This document shows, piece by piece, positions 14,850-30,387 of a DNA stretch of 64,000 nt. Both the position numbers and the translations under genes were made by a program. Within the stretch, counting starts at the first letter, position 1, and the number at the start of each line of letters is the position of its first letter. Below the pieces are notes generated by a model that ran no database searches, was not told where the DNA came from, and saw nothing but the letters and a program-made list of their open reading frames with translations. Source of the stretch: Ecdyonurus torrentis (taxonomy: Eukaryota; Arthropoda; Insecta; Ephemeroptera; Heptageniidae); contig OX439132.1 of the NCBI GenBank assembly GCA_949318235.1, positions 17,553,256 to 17,617,255 on the forward strand, in the 5' to 3' direction.

Positions 14850-15207
14850 TAGCCGAGTGGTGACTCGCTGTACTCCTCACCGAGTATAGGTTCGAGTCAC
14901 TGCTGGGTGCGTACGTGAAGTGTGAGAGCACAACAAGTTGCACGATGCACGTTTACATGCATTCCATGACAACTTACAGAATTCGGGAAGAGCAAGATCG
15001 ATGTGATTGCACCGACCAGCCTGCCTAGACGTTTCCACGGTTTCTCTAGGCTGTCATGGTGAAAGCCGGGCTGTGTACTTAGGCCGTGGCCGGCCCGTGT
15101 GTGCTTTGCCATTAATTGGAAAATCCTTACCTGTCGATAAGACAATGTCTTGACTGGGACTGGGATTGGTGTAGCACAATAACACAGTATATGGCAAGAA
15201 AAAAAAA
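14850..15207 (+). mobile_element. tRNA-derived SINE, full-length-looking copy
   Basis: A pol III A box TAGCCGAGTGG (14850-14860) and B box GGTTCGAGTCA (14889-14899) lie about 28 bp apart, as in a tRNA gene. GCCGAGTGG is the A-box form of tRNA-Leu/Ser. A GC-richer body of about 290 bp follows and ends in an A-rich tail at about 15198-15207. AATCAT occurs both just before the head and just after the tail and may be the target duplication. A 110-codon frame on the opposite strand is only the body read backwards. A second, damaged copy begins near 44575. Confidence 0.75.
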
Positions 15208-15220
15208 TAAACAAAATAGA

Positions 15221-16182
15221 AACAATCATGAATTGGTTAAAGAAATTTAAAATTTTGCAAATTTTTGGAAAGGATTGAAAACGCTTTATAACATCAATCT
15301 TTTTTAGTACTTATTATGAATAGACTTTAAATATAGTTTTGTTTGTTTTAATCTAAGGTAAAGCTTCTCACATGCAATTTTTTGCAATTTCCAATAATTT
15401 TTTAATATAATATGTATTTATAAATATCTCCATAAGAATTAAAAAATTTGAAATTCAAATAAGTTCCAAGTGAAAAACAATTTTATAATCAAAACTTTAA
15501 TTTGGAATATACATTCCATGCTATTAAAATATAATTCATTTAAAAATATCGCGTGTTTTTCTATACCAGTAAGAAAAAAAAAGTTTGTAACCCTGAACTA
15601 ACTAGCAAGCAGTTAAATTTACAATATAGAAAAAAATCCTCACTAGAACATAATACTATAAAAAGAATTAATTGTATTTAATGATTTATTACATTATATA
15701 TAAATTAAGTATATATATAAAAAAAGAGAAATTATATTTTATTACTTATTAAAGTTTAATTAAAAAAGAAAAAGAGTTGACAGTTTGATAATATTTTGCA
15801 ATAATAATAATAAAAGCTTTGCTTTAGTATTTTATAAAAATAAACGTTTTTTTATATTCTTTATGTACTTTTTTTATGTTAAATGGTTAATTTCCATGTA
15901 TAGAAACATAACAGTTCATTGCCATTCGTTTTTTTTTCCTCCATCGTTCATAAAGCGTTGTCATTCTCATCAGCTTGACAGAATAATAAAAAATAATAAG
16001 CAATGCATAAAAAAAAATGTTAATACCATACTATGTATATACTTTAGCATATAAAACCTTTCCACCTTCCTCCCAACCTCCACCCCCATTTTTTTTAAAT
16101 ATATATCTTCAACCTGCTCTTCATGCAACCTCTTACCCGTTATTCGTGTGCATCCAACTTGAAATTTAAGAGACTTGAAGAG

Positions 16183-16185
<3 letters not shown>
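15221..16185. other. AT-rich gene-free stretch
   Basis: An 89-codon frame at 15785-16054 has AT-driven composition (Phe, Asn, Lys, Ile) and no recognisable motif. No gene is supported. Confidence 0.5.

Positions 16186-16219
<34 letters not shown>
16186..16219. repeat. (GA)n microsatellite
   Basis: A perfect GA run of 34 bp. Confidence 0.95.
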
Positions 16220-16226
<7 letters not shown>

Positions 16227-16527
16227 ATCATTTTATCTTATATAAGACATAAGCAGAATAAGAAAATATGAAGAGAATAATATATAAAGATTGGCTTGTC
16301 CATGTTATATGTTTAACTCGTCCGTGAACTTCTAATTAGATCTCTTCTGGAAAAAAAAATCCTCTTTTTATTTTACTCATCCGAGAATATATATTTTCCG
16401 TCTTTTTATGCAAAGGTTTTCAAGCTAATTAGAAACATATTGTTATATAATTTTTGTATATTATAAAATGTTTAAAAGAAGGTTTAATTAATATTTATAT
16501 ATATTATAAACAGAAGGAATAGGTTGA

Positions 16528-16875
16528 TTAAGGCGGTAAATTAACTACTGCGGGATTTGACTAAAAAGTTGTAAAGAAAGAAAAAATCTGAAATTTGGCA
16601 CAGTGATACATTATAGGACAAGGTATCTTCAAAAATGTATAAACAAAATTGGGGGGTCACCATGCTAGATTTTATATTATGATTTTTTGAAGTTTTAGTC
16701 CCATAAAAGCTCATGTGAATTTCAATAAATATTTTCTCTCTTATCTAATGGTCACGGTTCTGAAAATTGTAATATACATAGGTAGCTGTTACTATTAACT
16801 TTCAAATGGCATCGTAAAGTTGTGCAATTGTCTTTTTAGATTTTGAGATACAAGGCATCTAAATATAAACCTTAA
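16528..16875. mobile_element. TTAA-flanked MITE, family 2, copy 1
   Basis: The 348-bp unit starts TTAAGGCGG and ends ACCTTAA, so TTAA is present at both ends. TTAA target duplication is typical of piggyBac-type DNA transposons; the superfamily is inferred from this only. Long stretches match 24459-24791, for example TTTGACTAAAAA, ATGATTTTTTGAAG and GTAGCTGTTAC. It has no coding capacity. Confidence 0.75.
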
Positions 16876-17639
16876 ACGTAAACATTGCATAAATAATGTT
16901 ACGTTATATTTGTACGTAAACATAAGGTTTGTATACACTGAAAATAATTACTTATATTGTGTCATCAATGTCATCATGTTTCATGCTAATTGGTGGAGTT
17001 GTCTTTATTGATAATATATACATATTTTTATATTGCCAGAAAAGTCGTCTATTCAACAATTCAGCAAGACCTAATTCTTATTCAAATTAAATGCATGTCA
17101 TATTTTCACTACAGAGGTTTTAAGAAATCAAATTTTTATAGATTTTCATTTCTAATAAAAAAATTGAAATGCGATACAAAACTTCAAGAATGGATAATCA
17201 TTTATAAAACCTTTTGTTAAAATGCACTTTGAATATGTTAAACGTGGGACGAGAAAAAAAAAGAAGGAAAAATAATGAATGAATGAATGAATGAGATATA
17301 CGTATTTCTGAAAAAATAAAACCATACATACTCTTACCAAAAATTCATAATCCATTTGATATGGTTTTACCTTTACTAATCTTTTATATTATATTATATT
17401 TTATTTGATTTCAATAAAAAAAATTGTACAAAGGTAACATTTTAAGCTCCTTGTCAAGATTTTTTTTTTTTTTTTTTTTTTTAAATCTGAGATATAAATA
17501 AGCAAGTAAACATAAAAAAGTTAACCTTAATAAATATAAAAAACTGACATATAAAATTAGACTGAACTTCCGTTTTAGTAAAAATTTTACGCTGGTTGTG
17601 ATTTTTCACGTAGAGTAATTTTTTTTTTGTAGTGGTCAG

Positions 17640-17687
17640 TTAGTGTGACGTCACACGATGGACAAGAGAGAGAGAGAAAGAAGAAGA

Positions 17688-17727
<40 letters not shown>

Positions 17728-17990
17728 GATGTAAAATCAGTAGACGTTGCGATTTGAGGGAGTGATTGAGCACCACTATACCACCACCACCTCTACAGAG
17801 CCACGTGGTTCTCCAGGTATATTATGCGCATGAGCACCAACTCCACGTGGTCTCCAGCTAACTAAACGCGGGCGAGATACAACAGCTGATCACTGGAAGG
17901 AGGGGCCGCGCATGGGAGTGGCTCTATAGAGGCGGAAACTTCTTATGTAACTGCCCTCACTTGCCGACTTCTGGGATTCGAACCCTGATT
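17640..17990 (-). mobile_element. Possible SINE with B box and (TC)n tail
   Basis: On the minus strand a perfect B-box core GGTTCGAATCC lies within 17961-17976, inside a GGG/CCC T-arm. A GC-rich body follows, then (TC)n corresponding to (GA)n at 17697-17724 on the + strand. The A box is not clear, so the 5' end is uncertain. The body has two CACGTG E boxes in near-repeats (CACGTGGTTCTCCAG and CACGTGGTCTCCAG) and an inverted pair CCTCTACAGAGCCAC / GTGGCTCTATAGAGG. At the far end stands the palindrome GTGTGACGTCACAC. Alternatively it is a GC-rich regulatory island containing a stray tRNA fragment. Confidence 0.4.
17697..17724. repeat. (GA)n microsatellite
   Basis: A perfect GA run after AAG and ATAG units. 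Confidence 0.95.
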
Positions 17991-20580
17991 TGCTATATGA
18001 TAATAATTTACATGCCAGTGCTGATTATTATTTGTATAACATTCCATAAATCATAATTTTTTTATACAATATCTTTTTTTTTATTTTTTTAAACAAACTT
18101 TTTTTCTTTTTATTTCTCATCTTTCTCATCTTCAGTTTCTTATAGTTTTTTTCCCTTTGATACATACGATATTTCTTCTGTCATGTTTTAACAGTATCAT
18201 ATTCATTATAATATATAAATGTAGCTCTTGTTTTATAAAAAAAAAAAAATCAATCGATATTATTATTAGTATTTGAAGTTGATTATTGATTTGTTTTTAA
18301 CTTGACATTTTTTTTTATTATTATTATCAAAAGTTCAAAGAGGTTACAGAAAAAAAGCACTCTTTTTGTATTGTATTGTTCTCTTTTTATATTGTACTTT
18401 AAAACGTTGTACGATATTTAACTCTTTTCATTTCTTTATATTCCTTCTTTGATGTAGTGTATAAATACAGGTTGAAACAAATAAACAAACAAAAAAAAAA
18501 CTTTTTTTTTTATTATTATTATAAAGCATTGCATCTTTTTATATACAACAAGAAAACTTAAGAAATAAGAAAAACAATTGTATATAAAAATGACAAGTTT
18601 TTTTCAAAAAACATAACAGTTTTTTGACACTTTGTGGTCAAACTTGCATTAGAAAAACCGCACATCTTAATTAAAAGTTATAAAAGGATTATTAATTTAA
18701 ACATCTCACCAACCACTGAACGTGTGAATATATATATTTTTTTGTTAAATTGTTCTCTATATAAGTTATTGTTATTTTTTTTTATGTGTCGGCAAGTAAA
18801 CTGGTCAAAGAGATTTTCCTGTCAAAAGATTTAAAAGACATTAAAAAAAAAAAGTTGAATAAGACTCGCGCGTGGGAGCGATATATAGTAATATAGTATG
18901 AGATTTTTTGAATAAAGAATATTTGGCACATTATTTCGTGCTTGTCCAAGCAAAAAGAAAGTTCAATACTTTTTGAATTTTTATTCACACGTCTTTTTCA
19001 ATATAACCTTTTGTTTAAAAGTATTTAAACTTTTAAATGTTGAATTTTTTTTTATCATCATAAAATCCATCGTTCAACTCTCTTTCTTTACGTTTCAAAC
19101 GGTTAAGATTTTTATGAAAAATGTTACAAAAATGATTTAATACTGTATTTTGGTGCTTAAAAAAATATAGATACAGTACATTATAATATTTGAAATTTTT
19201 AGCCAAAAAGTATAAAGAAAAATAAAAAGTTTACTTAATTTCTATATTTATTAATTTTTTTAATTTGTATATCAAAAATTCTAATTTCTACATAAGTTTA
19301 CAATATATGAACTAGAAAAAATGGAGTTATATAAATATAACAAGGAGACAAAAAAATACACGTTATTTTGCTCGTGTTGAAACAAAGTTATGGTATATTA
19401 GCAGACATCCCTGTAGGCGATATAGCCTAAAATTTGACATATTATGTACATAACTCGATACAACAAACTATATGAAAAGCATTGAGGCTTATATATATAT
19501 ATAAAATGGTGTATACGGCAGTATATATCTAGTATATATAAGTATTGGATAATATAGAGAAACAATTTGCAATAATAATATAGTTTGAAACAGGAACCAC
19601 AAACTTTTCATCCTTTCTCAAAGTAAACCCAAAAGTGAGATGAGGGAATAATATCTACAATAAAGTTTTAACTTCATAATCATAGATAAAATTTCATCTA
19701 CCATCATCAAAATTCGCTATAAATACATATAAAGTTTTGAGGTACTCTAAGGACAATTTTGGTAAACTATATATTTAAAGAATTTATGCTCCCAACCTCT
19801 ACAATCATAATCGCTTATAATATTTTAACAGTTTCAGTTTCATATAGGTTTTATTATAAAAAGCAAGTATACAAAAACACATATAATTGAGATCGTGTGC
19901 GTAGCGCGCCTGCAGCTTTGGAAGGTATGCAACCATTTGAGCGTGCTTGCGTTGCAGTAGTGGGTAAATCAAGGGGCTTATAATTTTTTTTTATACATCT
20001 AAAAATCAAAAGTGATTTCGCATGATATAATTCTTTTTATTTGACTTATGTTGCAAATGTATATTTCTAATTCCTATATAAGTACTTGTTTCAATATATT
20101 TAGGGTTCAATTTCAAAGGGTTTTTGAGATAACCGATGCCGATTGTTTTATTACTTGTGCCTTACAATGTATGAAGTATAAATAAATACTCACAATAATT
20201 AGAAGAAAAAAAAAGCTTAAAACTGTTTATATTTTTCATATAACTTTAGAATTGCAATGAAATACAACATTAATGCAGGTAGGAAAAAAAAACATTTACA
20301 AAGAAATGTTGTATTATTACACGACCATATTATATAAATAAATCTTTTTATTATAAATCGATTTTTATTTTAATTACTGTATTTGCAACAGTGAAAATTA
20401 TAATTTCAAAAATTGCTTGTTCATATTTTATTTAAGACATTTAAAAATTTACACACAACACATCATAAAAAATATTACTTTCTTGCGCAAAAAAAACTAT
20501 ACCACGTTCAAATAATTATATACTAATAACTCAACATATATGAATAGTATTGTCAATATTGTTTTTGCGTATACTGTTCG
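17991..20580. other. AT-rich stretch, nothing identified
   Basis: A GC-richer patch at about 19889-19975 contains GTAGCGCGCCTGCAG but matches no RNA gene I recognise. The rest is homopolymer- and AT-rich with no exons or element ends. Confidence 0.45.
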
Positions 20581-20923
20581 TTAAAGGAATTGACAAGAGA
20601 AAAATATAAGCATTTATATCAGAAAACACTTGATGGGACTTACATAAATAACTTTAGTTTGTCTGAAAACCCAACTGTAGCTTCGTAGCAGTGATCAGAA
20701 ATTTCAATTTATGCAACCCGTGTAACAATTTCATACTAATTTTTGCATGTTTCTGACGTCATAAACATGAATGGTCACGCAAATTGCATACTTTATAGTA
20801 TTTTTACGTTCTCTCGTGGGGCTACTTTAACATTCTGGTAATAATTGTCAACAGTTTTGAAGATCCCATTTCGTATTTATTCATTAAAAAGTACATGTTG
20901 GTTTATTTGGTCTATGGCTTTAA
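20581..20923. mobile_element. TTAA-flanked MITE, family 1, copy 1
   Basis: The 343-bp unit starts TTAAAGGAATTGAC and ends CTATGGCTTTAA, with TTAA at both ends. Near the middle a palindrome centred on TGACGTCA (20754-20761) is bordered by CATGTTT and AAACATG. Copy 2 (26910-27251) is in the opposite orientation and almost the same length. No coding capacity. A piggyBac-like origin is inferred from the TTAA ends. Confidence 0.85.
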
Positions 20924-22624
20924 GTGTTTTCACATATATATTCCAATTTTTGGAATAACAATTATAAAAACAAAAACCACAAAAAACTTATATTAATACA
21001 TTAGCTAAAATTGTTGATCAATTTGTTAAGCAAAAAAAAAAAAAAAAAAAAAAAACGGAATATGTGCGAAAACATTGTAAAAGTGTAAGTATATACAAAA
21101 ATTTAAACGATTTTATACATAAATTTAAAAAAAGATAGTATCGTTGAAAATGTGTAGAAATGTCTAATAATGTACAATATGTAATCTTAATGAATAATTG
21201 TCGATATACTGGATACTCCTAACATGATATTTTTTAAACCTATGCAATATTAATAATTTATTTAAAAATTATGTGTAAGTGTAAGTACAGTATATTTAAT
21301 ATAATTATTAATATTTATAATGTGATGATATATTTTTATGAGTTTGTAATTTAATAGCGGCTATTTATTAATTAAAATTTAATTTATAATTAATTAATAT
21401 TTATTTAATAATATTAAATAAAATCAACTGAAGTAGCTAAAAGAAACAGGCAACTAATAAAATAAAATAAAACACGCAAGTAAGAAAAAAATAAAAAAAT
21501 AAAGCACTTCCATGATCTCTAAATCTTTCAAGGGAAGTTATTTTCTTGACAGCTAGAAGTTATTTCCGGGGTTGCATCCCCAAGTTGTAAGGGTGGTGGG
21601 GGGTTTGAGGTGCAATTTTCAGGTGAGAAATGCGGTGATGCATCCACTTGTTGCATCTTTCAATTTTAAGCCAATCGTTCAACTCAACACTCTTTCCCCT
21701 CTCGCTAACTTCTCTCTCTCTCTCTCTATTTGCTCAACTTCTATAACGTATTACTAAACTAGAAAAGAAATAAGATCCTAATATCATTCAGCTTCTCAGA
21801 TATATGATTACCTTTACAATTTTTATTTGATTTAGAGATTGATTTAATATGAAATAAAAAGGTGTCTTAAAAGTATTCTCTATAAAATGTGTCCATGTAT
21901 TTGACATTAAAGTAGATTAAATTTATTCTATTGTTTTTAGTTTTAATTCGTGACAAAATAAAGAGAAATAAAAAGTAATGGTTATTTTTAAATAAATAAA
22001 TTGAAAAAGTTACTTTACTTATACTTAATCTTACGATGAATATTTTTTTATAAAATTCAATATTTTTTGTTACCTTTATTGAGTAATGAAAAACTACTCG
22101 TGATTATTTATTTCATTTTATATTTATAATGTTTAGCAGAATTTATTTAAAAAAAAAATTTTTTATATATTATACTGCATATTTTTAAAAAATTCTTTAA
22201 AGGTCATAATATATGATGCGCAGTAAGCCCTAAAGATTTCATAATTCATGTTTTAGAAATTTCAAATTTATAATGTTAGCTAAAAGGTTACAATAAGAAT
22301 AATAATTCTCGATGAAAAAAAAAGGTATAAATTTAAATATTCACATGAATGTTTCATATGGTACATATAAAATCCCATCATCAGATCATTTTTCTTTATT
22401 GTTTACAACATAACCCCCCATAAAACATTTTTTTGCTTTATAAAATTTTTGCACGATACTCTCAGTAGGGGACATCACACTTCAAGTCTTCTTTATGCAA
22501 TTTTTTTTTTTTATGTTACCTGTAATAAAAAAAAAAATCATACACATTTATACGTGAAGAAGATCCCGGAATTCCGCTCTAATATGTTTTATTAGTATTC
22601 TTTTCTCCTTTTTTAATTTCTTTC

Positions 22625-22627
<3 letters not shown>
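20924..22627. other. AT-rich stretch with a short G-rich patch
   Basis: A poly(A) run lies at 21032-21055. A patch at about 21568-21660 repeats TTGCATC / GATGCATCC words and is G-rich; a 61-codon frame reads through it but resembles nothing I know. Confidence 0.45.

Positions 22628-22707
<80 letters not shown>
22628..22707. repeat. (TA)n microsatellite, 80 bp
   Basis: A perfect AT run of about 80 bp. Confidence 0.95.
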
Positions 22708-22709
<2 letters not shown>

Positions 22710-22867
22710 GTAAAGTATATAATAATAAAGTGTTAGCGCTATTCTCTTCCTTTTACACCTTCCATCAAGTTGATGGTAAATAATGTCACTTGATTACATC
22801 TTTTTTTAATTTTCTCCCTAAATAATGTGATTATAAAAAAGAGACGATATTACGCACGTGTGCTCTT

Positions 22868-22870
<3 letters not shown>

Positions 22871-22901
<31 letters not shown>
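22871..22901. repeat. (CT)n microsatellite
   Basis: A perfect TC run of 31 bp. Confidence 0.95.
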
Positions 22902-22907
<6 letters not shown>

Positions 22908-23981
22908 TTTTCTCTTTCTATGAAAAATAGCATGTGATGGAAAAATAAAATTTGCATCCGATTGTCTAAAATTTTAATTACATATTTTCTTAATTATTTT
23001 TTACGTCAATTTTAAATATTAGAATATATATTTTAGTATAATACAGTATATTTATATAGGACAGGAATCCGATGTCATTTGAAAGTGAAAAAGAAATAAA
23101 GTAAAGTCATATATATTCATTAATATTGTAAATTATTGAAATACTAAAGTACAGTCAAATTTGCAAGAAATACAAACTCTTGAAAACAAAAAATGCAAAG
23201 AAATCTTTATAAAATTTAATTTATCAGATTTATTGCAACAATACGTTTAAATCTTGAAATTTTTTCTTTTCATTTCTTAGCTAAAAATGAATGTTGATAT
23301 TATTATACTGGATGTATACAAAAACTTAAATACAATTTTATTTTAAAAGTGTAATTTCAAGTAATTTGAAAATTTTATAAATGAATTTGGACAAGATCTT
23401 TTCATGCAAAATAAAATAAAGAGAGATACACTAGAAAAATTCTTTATTAATCTTACAAGAAAAAGTTTGATTCATGATATAAAATTTTTCCAACTTAATT
23501 TTGCATTATTTTACTGTTCCAAATTATATCCAAATTCTTATATTTTTGTAAAGTCAATTATTTTTGCAAGGAAAAAAAGCTTTATACTGAATTTTTAATA
23601 TATTTATATAATATAGAGGTTTTACAAATGGACTAATTCTATTATATAATTTTGCATAAAAACTTATGTATTTAATAAAATAAGAAGTGTATCCAGAAAA
23701 CAACAGTATTTTAATACAAAAGAAAGCACTGATGATCTTATATACATTGTATAATGCATACAGCTTTCTGCTCTAAAACGCAATAAATACTAAATATGGA
23801 TAAAAATTTTATATAATGTAAACAAAAAAAAAGTACAAAAGAATATAAAGTTTGTTTTTTTCATTTGGGGAATTTTTTGTATATATATGTATATAAATTA
23901 AAACTGTTATGAAAGAATTAATTTCTATTTAAAGTTATACGCTTGAAAGTATATTTGATATGTTAGAAAAGTTTGTATGCT

Positions 23982-23983
<2 letters not shown>

Positions 23984-24042
<59 letters not shown>
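23984..24042. repeat. (TA)n microsatellite
   Basis: A perfect TA run of about 58 bp. Confidence 0.95.
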
Positions 24043-24046
<4 letters not shown>

Positions 24047-24458
24047 AATTATAAAATCATTAAGTTGAATAAATTCTTTGATATTGTAGATACGACCTAA
24101 TTATATAAATTTTTATTCATATTATTTTATTTATAGTAAAGTATAATTATCAGATATATAATAATATAAATAATTACTCTGAATATGTGGTCTTTATTAT
24201 TGCAAGTACAATAATTAGTATATATAAAAAGTTGTTATTAAAATTTAAATATTTTTTACATAAATATTAACTTAAGTGTACTGCAATTAATTATAATCTT
24301 ATTATTTATGCTAAAATAAACTTTTATATAAATAAAAATAACAATAAAGTTATATTCACGTGAAGTATTCCACGCGTGTGTATATTTAAAATTTTATTTT
24401 TTCTATTTTCATTAATATACAATAATGTCTTCTTCTTTCTATATTATTTGAATACGCT

Positions 24459-24791
24459 TTAAAGCGGAAAATCAGGTACTGCAGGATTTGACTAAAAAAC
24501 TGTAAAGAAAAAAAAAAACTTTTGCGCAGTGATACATTAGGATATGGTATCTTCAAAAATGTAGAAAAATTGGGCGTCACCGTGCTAGATTTTAAATTAT
24601 GATTTTTTGAAGTGTTAGTCCCATAAGAGCCCGTGTTAATTTCAATAATTATTTCCTCTCTTATCTGATGGTCAAGAGTCATGACAATTTTATTACAGGT
24701 AGCTGTTACAATTAACTTTCAAATGGTATCGTAAAGTTTCGAAGTTTTCTTTTTTAATTTTTGAGATACAAGCCATCTATACAACCCTTAA
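24459..24791. mobile_element. TTAA-flanked MITE, family 2, copy 2
   Basis: The 333-bp unit starts TTAAAGCGG and ends CAACCCTTAA. It is in the same orientation as copy 1 at 16528-16875 and similar over almost its whole length. A 98-codon minus-strand frame over it is just element sequence. Confidence 0.75.
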
Positions 24792-25599
24792 GTTCATACT
24801 AATATGCTTATTATATTAAATAAAACCATTGTTAGTAAAATATAATACATTTCTCTTTCTCATAAGTCTAATAATATAGTATGTTACTTAAAGACTTACT
24901 TACTGAAAAACAAAAGTACGTAAAGTAAAAAAACAAAACAAAAAACATCGTAGTTACTTCAAGTTATAAAGAAGAGCTGATAGAAGTAAATATGACATAT
25001 TTGTTTTTAAATTTCATTCATTGAGTGAATTTCCAAGATAAGCATCAATGGCAAGCAAAATAATGCAATATTTTACATGTTGTTTAATATGCCATTTTTA
25101 ATCACGGATTAAAAAGTACAAAATCGTTAAATACAAATAAGTTTGTATTCATTACAACAACAACGATTACAACTACGAAAAAAAAAAAGTAAAATAAGAT
25201 ATGCAGCTTATTGTTAGTAACATTACTGAAATTCAGAATTCTATATAATTTCAAAAGCACACTACAATACATACAAAAAAAAAAAAAAAAAAAACTAGAA
25301 GGTTTGTTGTTATTCTTGTTAAAAGGAAGAAGCTAAATGCAGCTAAAACTATTTTCTAAATTCTAAATTCGATTAACTAATATGTATAAAAACACCTTAT
25401 TAATACAATTCTACAATTAAGTTATAAAAAAATTATAATCATTATATTTATTTAAATGGTTTTAAAAAAATGGTTTGCATGAATAAAGATAATTTGCGAT
25501 AAGTGAGTATTTTATGATAAAAGCTGGTACATTATTATTAGAGCAGTTCAAGTCAAGAATGTTGTATTTGATTTTTTATTTTATTTTATTTTTTGTTGG

Positions 25600-25745
25600 T
25601 GGCGTGCATGGTAGAGTGATGCACAGATACAAGAGAGGTGAGAGAAATCAGAGGTCGAACATCGAGTGGGCGTGGCAGTACCAGACCTATTGGTACACAC
25701 GGGTTAACCTCGGGGGTAATAGCTAGAGGCTGCAAAAAAACAAAC
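25600..25745 (+). mobile_element. Possible tRNA-related SINE fragment
   Basis: A GC-richer block in AT-rich DNA has an A-box-like word TGGTAGAGTG (around 25609-25618), a degenerate B-box-like AGGTCGAACATC (around 25652-25663) and ends in GGCTGCAAAAAAACAAAC, an A-rich tail. A 70-codon frame across it is not family-like. The spacing suits a tRNA head but both boxes are imperfect. Confidence 0.35.
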
Positions 25746-26729
25746 ACATAATCTAGCACTTAAATCAACACAAAAATCGATGTTATTAAATATCGATATA
25801 AATTTAATTCATTTTAAATGTAACTTATATAAATATCGATCATTAAATCGATTAATTAATTCATGTAAAGTGTATCATGAAATTTATATCAAAATATTGA
25901 GTATAAAAGATTATTATAAAGATGTCTGTTAAAAATGTATTGAAGTTATCGGCTCAATTGTTCTTTTCTACAACAAATTTGTAAATTTACTAACTATATA
26001 AACACGAGTATTACATCAACTTTCATTGTTTATTTAATCAAGGTTTTTGATTTAACCAATATATAGTTCAAAATTATAATTTTGGCAATTATCGCATATA
26101 CTTGAACATTATTTTTATATAAAAAAATTACCTCAAATTCCTAAATTTACTCAATTTCCTAATTGAGTTGATGTTGACTGTCAATTTTCAAAATAAATAT
26201 TTTTTTATTGACAATAAAGACTTCAATTTATTGATACCTATATATCACTATTTTTATAGAGATTTTTGCAGTTTTTATATAACAATAGATACGTTTATAA
26301 AAGATATGATTATAAAAGTGATTTTTCAAGATTTCAATTTGAATATTATTTCAATTATTCATATAAATACAATCTAGTTTTGTATTTTTTTTTTTTCTAA
26401 AGTGCATCGTTAAAATGAAATAAATAAACTACTTGAATAGATGTTGAGTTTATATAAATTGGTTTCATACATTAAACATTAGCTAAAAACAACTTGAAAA
26501 ATAGCTTGTTACTGTATGAAAAGTATAGTAACATCTGTAATATTTTCAAGACCATTGGACTCACAGGATTATCTGTCTGTCTTTGATGTTTTTATGTAAA
26601 TGTAAGGCAATATAATATATAGGGTCAATGCTTGTAATATACACTTGCATGATTTTTGTTTTTGATAACCAGCTACTTTCTCCTATCTATTCCTTTAATA
26701 TTTTTTTTTCTTACTGAATTTCTCATTTT

Positions 26730-26730
<1 letters not shown>
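25746..26730. other. AT-rich gene-free stretch
   Basis: Contains repeated ATCGAT / TCGATTAA words near 25775-25855 but no element ends or exons. A poly(A) run follows at 26731-26763 and a short (TA)n at about 26857-26882. Confidence 0.5.
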
Positions 26731-26765
<35 letters not shown>

Positions 26766-26852
26766 GTCCAAAAGTTATATACACCTTACAGAAAACGTGC
26801 TCAAATTTCATTTTAACTTACATTACATAAAAAATATATATTTGATAATCTG

Positions 26853-26883
<31 letters not shown>

Positions 26884-26909
26884 CATATATATAATATATT
26901 ATACTTTGC

Positions 26910-27251
26910 TTAAAGCCATAGACCACATAAAACAACATGTTCTTTTGAATGAATAAAAACAAAATGGGATCTTCAAAACTGATGAAAATTTTTACCAGAA
27001 AGTTAATGTAACCGCACGAGAGAGCGTGAAAAGTCTGTAAAGTATGCCATTTGCGTGGCTATTCATGTTTCTGAAGTCAGAAACATGTAAAAATTAGTAT
27101 AAAAATGTTGTGCGGGTTGCATAAATTGAAATTTTCTGATCACTGCTACGGAGCTACAGTTGGGTTTTGAGACAAACTAAAGTTATTTATGTAAGTCCCA
27201 TCAAGTGTTATGATATAAATGTTAAAGTTTTCTTCTGGTCTAGACCTTTAA
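26910..27251. mobile_element. TTAA-flanked MITE, family 1, copy 2 (inverted)
   Basis: The 342-bp unit starts TTAAAGCCATAGACCA and ends GGTCTAGACCTTTAA. Read in reverse it matches 20581-20923 along its whole length. The central palindrome is CATGTTTCTGAAGTCAG and its complement, so the TGACGTCA core has one change (GAAGTC). Confidence 0.85.
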
Positions 27252-29252
<2,001 letters not shown>

Positions 29253-29566
29253 AAAATGCAAAACGTCCGGTCTTAAGACTCATTTAAATAATACAAATGA
29301 TAATAATGTTGTTTTTAAAATATGTGATATTATACATATAAGAGAAAATGTGTAAAAAGATAAGAAAAAAATATATAATATTTTTATTTTAATATTCATA
29401 AATAACTTCTTTTTAATGATGAGTGCAGTGTTTAAAAACAGAATAACAATTTTAAATTTTATTCTGATTTATTTTTTTTATATGAGAATGAGTCAATTTA
29501 TCTAGAAAAACATAGTATTATCATAAGCTTTGAATAAAAATAATTTGAATTCAATAATACTATGAG

Positions 29567-29570
<4 letters not shown>

Positions 29571-29606
<36 letters not shown>
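29571..29606. repeat. (GA)n microsatellite
   Basis: A perfect GA run of 36 bp. Confidence 0.95.
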
Positions 29607-29609
<3 letters not shown>

Positions 29610-30387
29610 ATAAAAACTACAGTCGCGCAGTTCCCGATGTGATTTTAAGACCAATTCTCTTTCTTTTTATTTTATATACAGTTATATCCTATCATTATAC
29701 AATAATTTATTTATTCAAATATTTATTTTTACCATATAACAATTACTTTGCTAAAATGCTTCAAAATTCTAAAAGATAAAAATAAAATTCATGAAGAGAT
29801 TTATATATATTTTAATATCACTTTTAACTATAATAATAAAAAAAAAAAAAATATAAAATGAATTGTAAGTAAATTGAAATTTCCTATACTTTGTAAGAAA
29901 CTAATTTTATATAAAATAAAAACAAAAATTCATGCTACAAAAATCTCAATCTTTTTTATATACATACCTTTTTTATGTATGTATATAGAACTTAATGTGT
30001 AAATATAATTATATGTATGCGGTTTTGATTTTAATCTTACAACATATTATTTTTTCGTGTAATATAATAACATTTTAATTGTTATGGTATATATACAAAA
30101 AAAAACTAAATAAGTTTAAAATTACAATATAATTATTACATGGTGTGATAATTATCTTGAATACAGTAAAGAGTTAGGAAAAAAAAAAGAAAAAGAAGTT
30201 TCAATGTGTAATGTATACGCTATATTATATCACATCAATAAGTTTCATTTATTTTTGCGTGGAGAGCGATGTGTTAAAAGCTAATGATCAATAATTATAG
30301 TTAAAAAAAATTAACTTGGCTGGAGTGGTGACCTAAGAATTAAGTAAAAACTACATGATTTAAATTTCGTATTAATTAAATATGTAC

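Noticed and set aside
14897..15229. 110-codon minus-strand frame
   Set aside because: It lies within the SINE body and is open by chance in a GC-richer segment.
24386..24682. 98-codon minus-strand frame
   Set aside because: It overlaps the TTAA MITE at 24459-24791 and the related copy at 16528 does not keep it open at that length.
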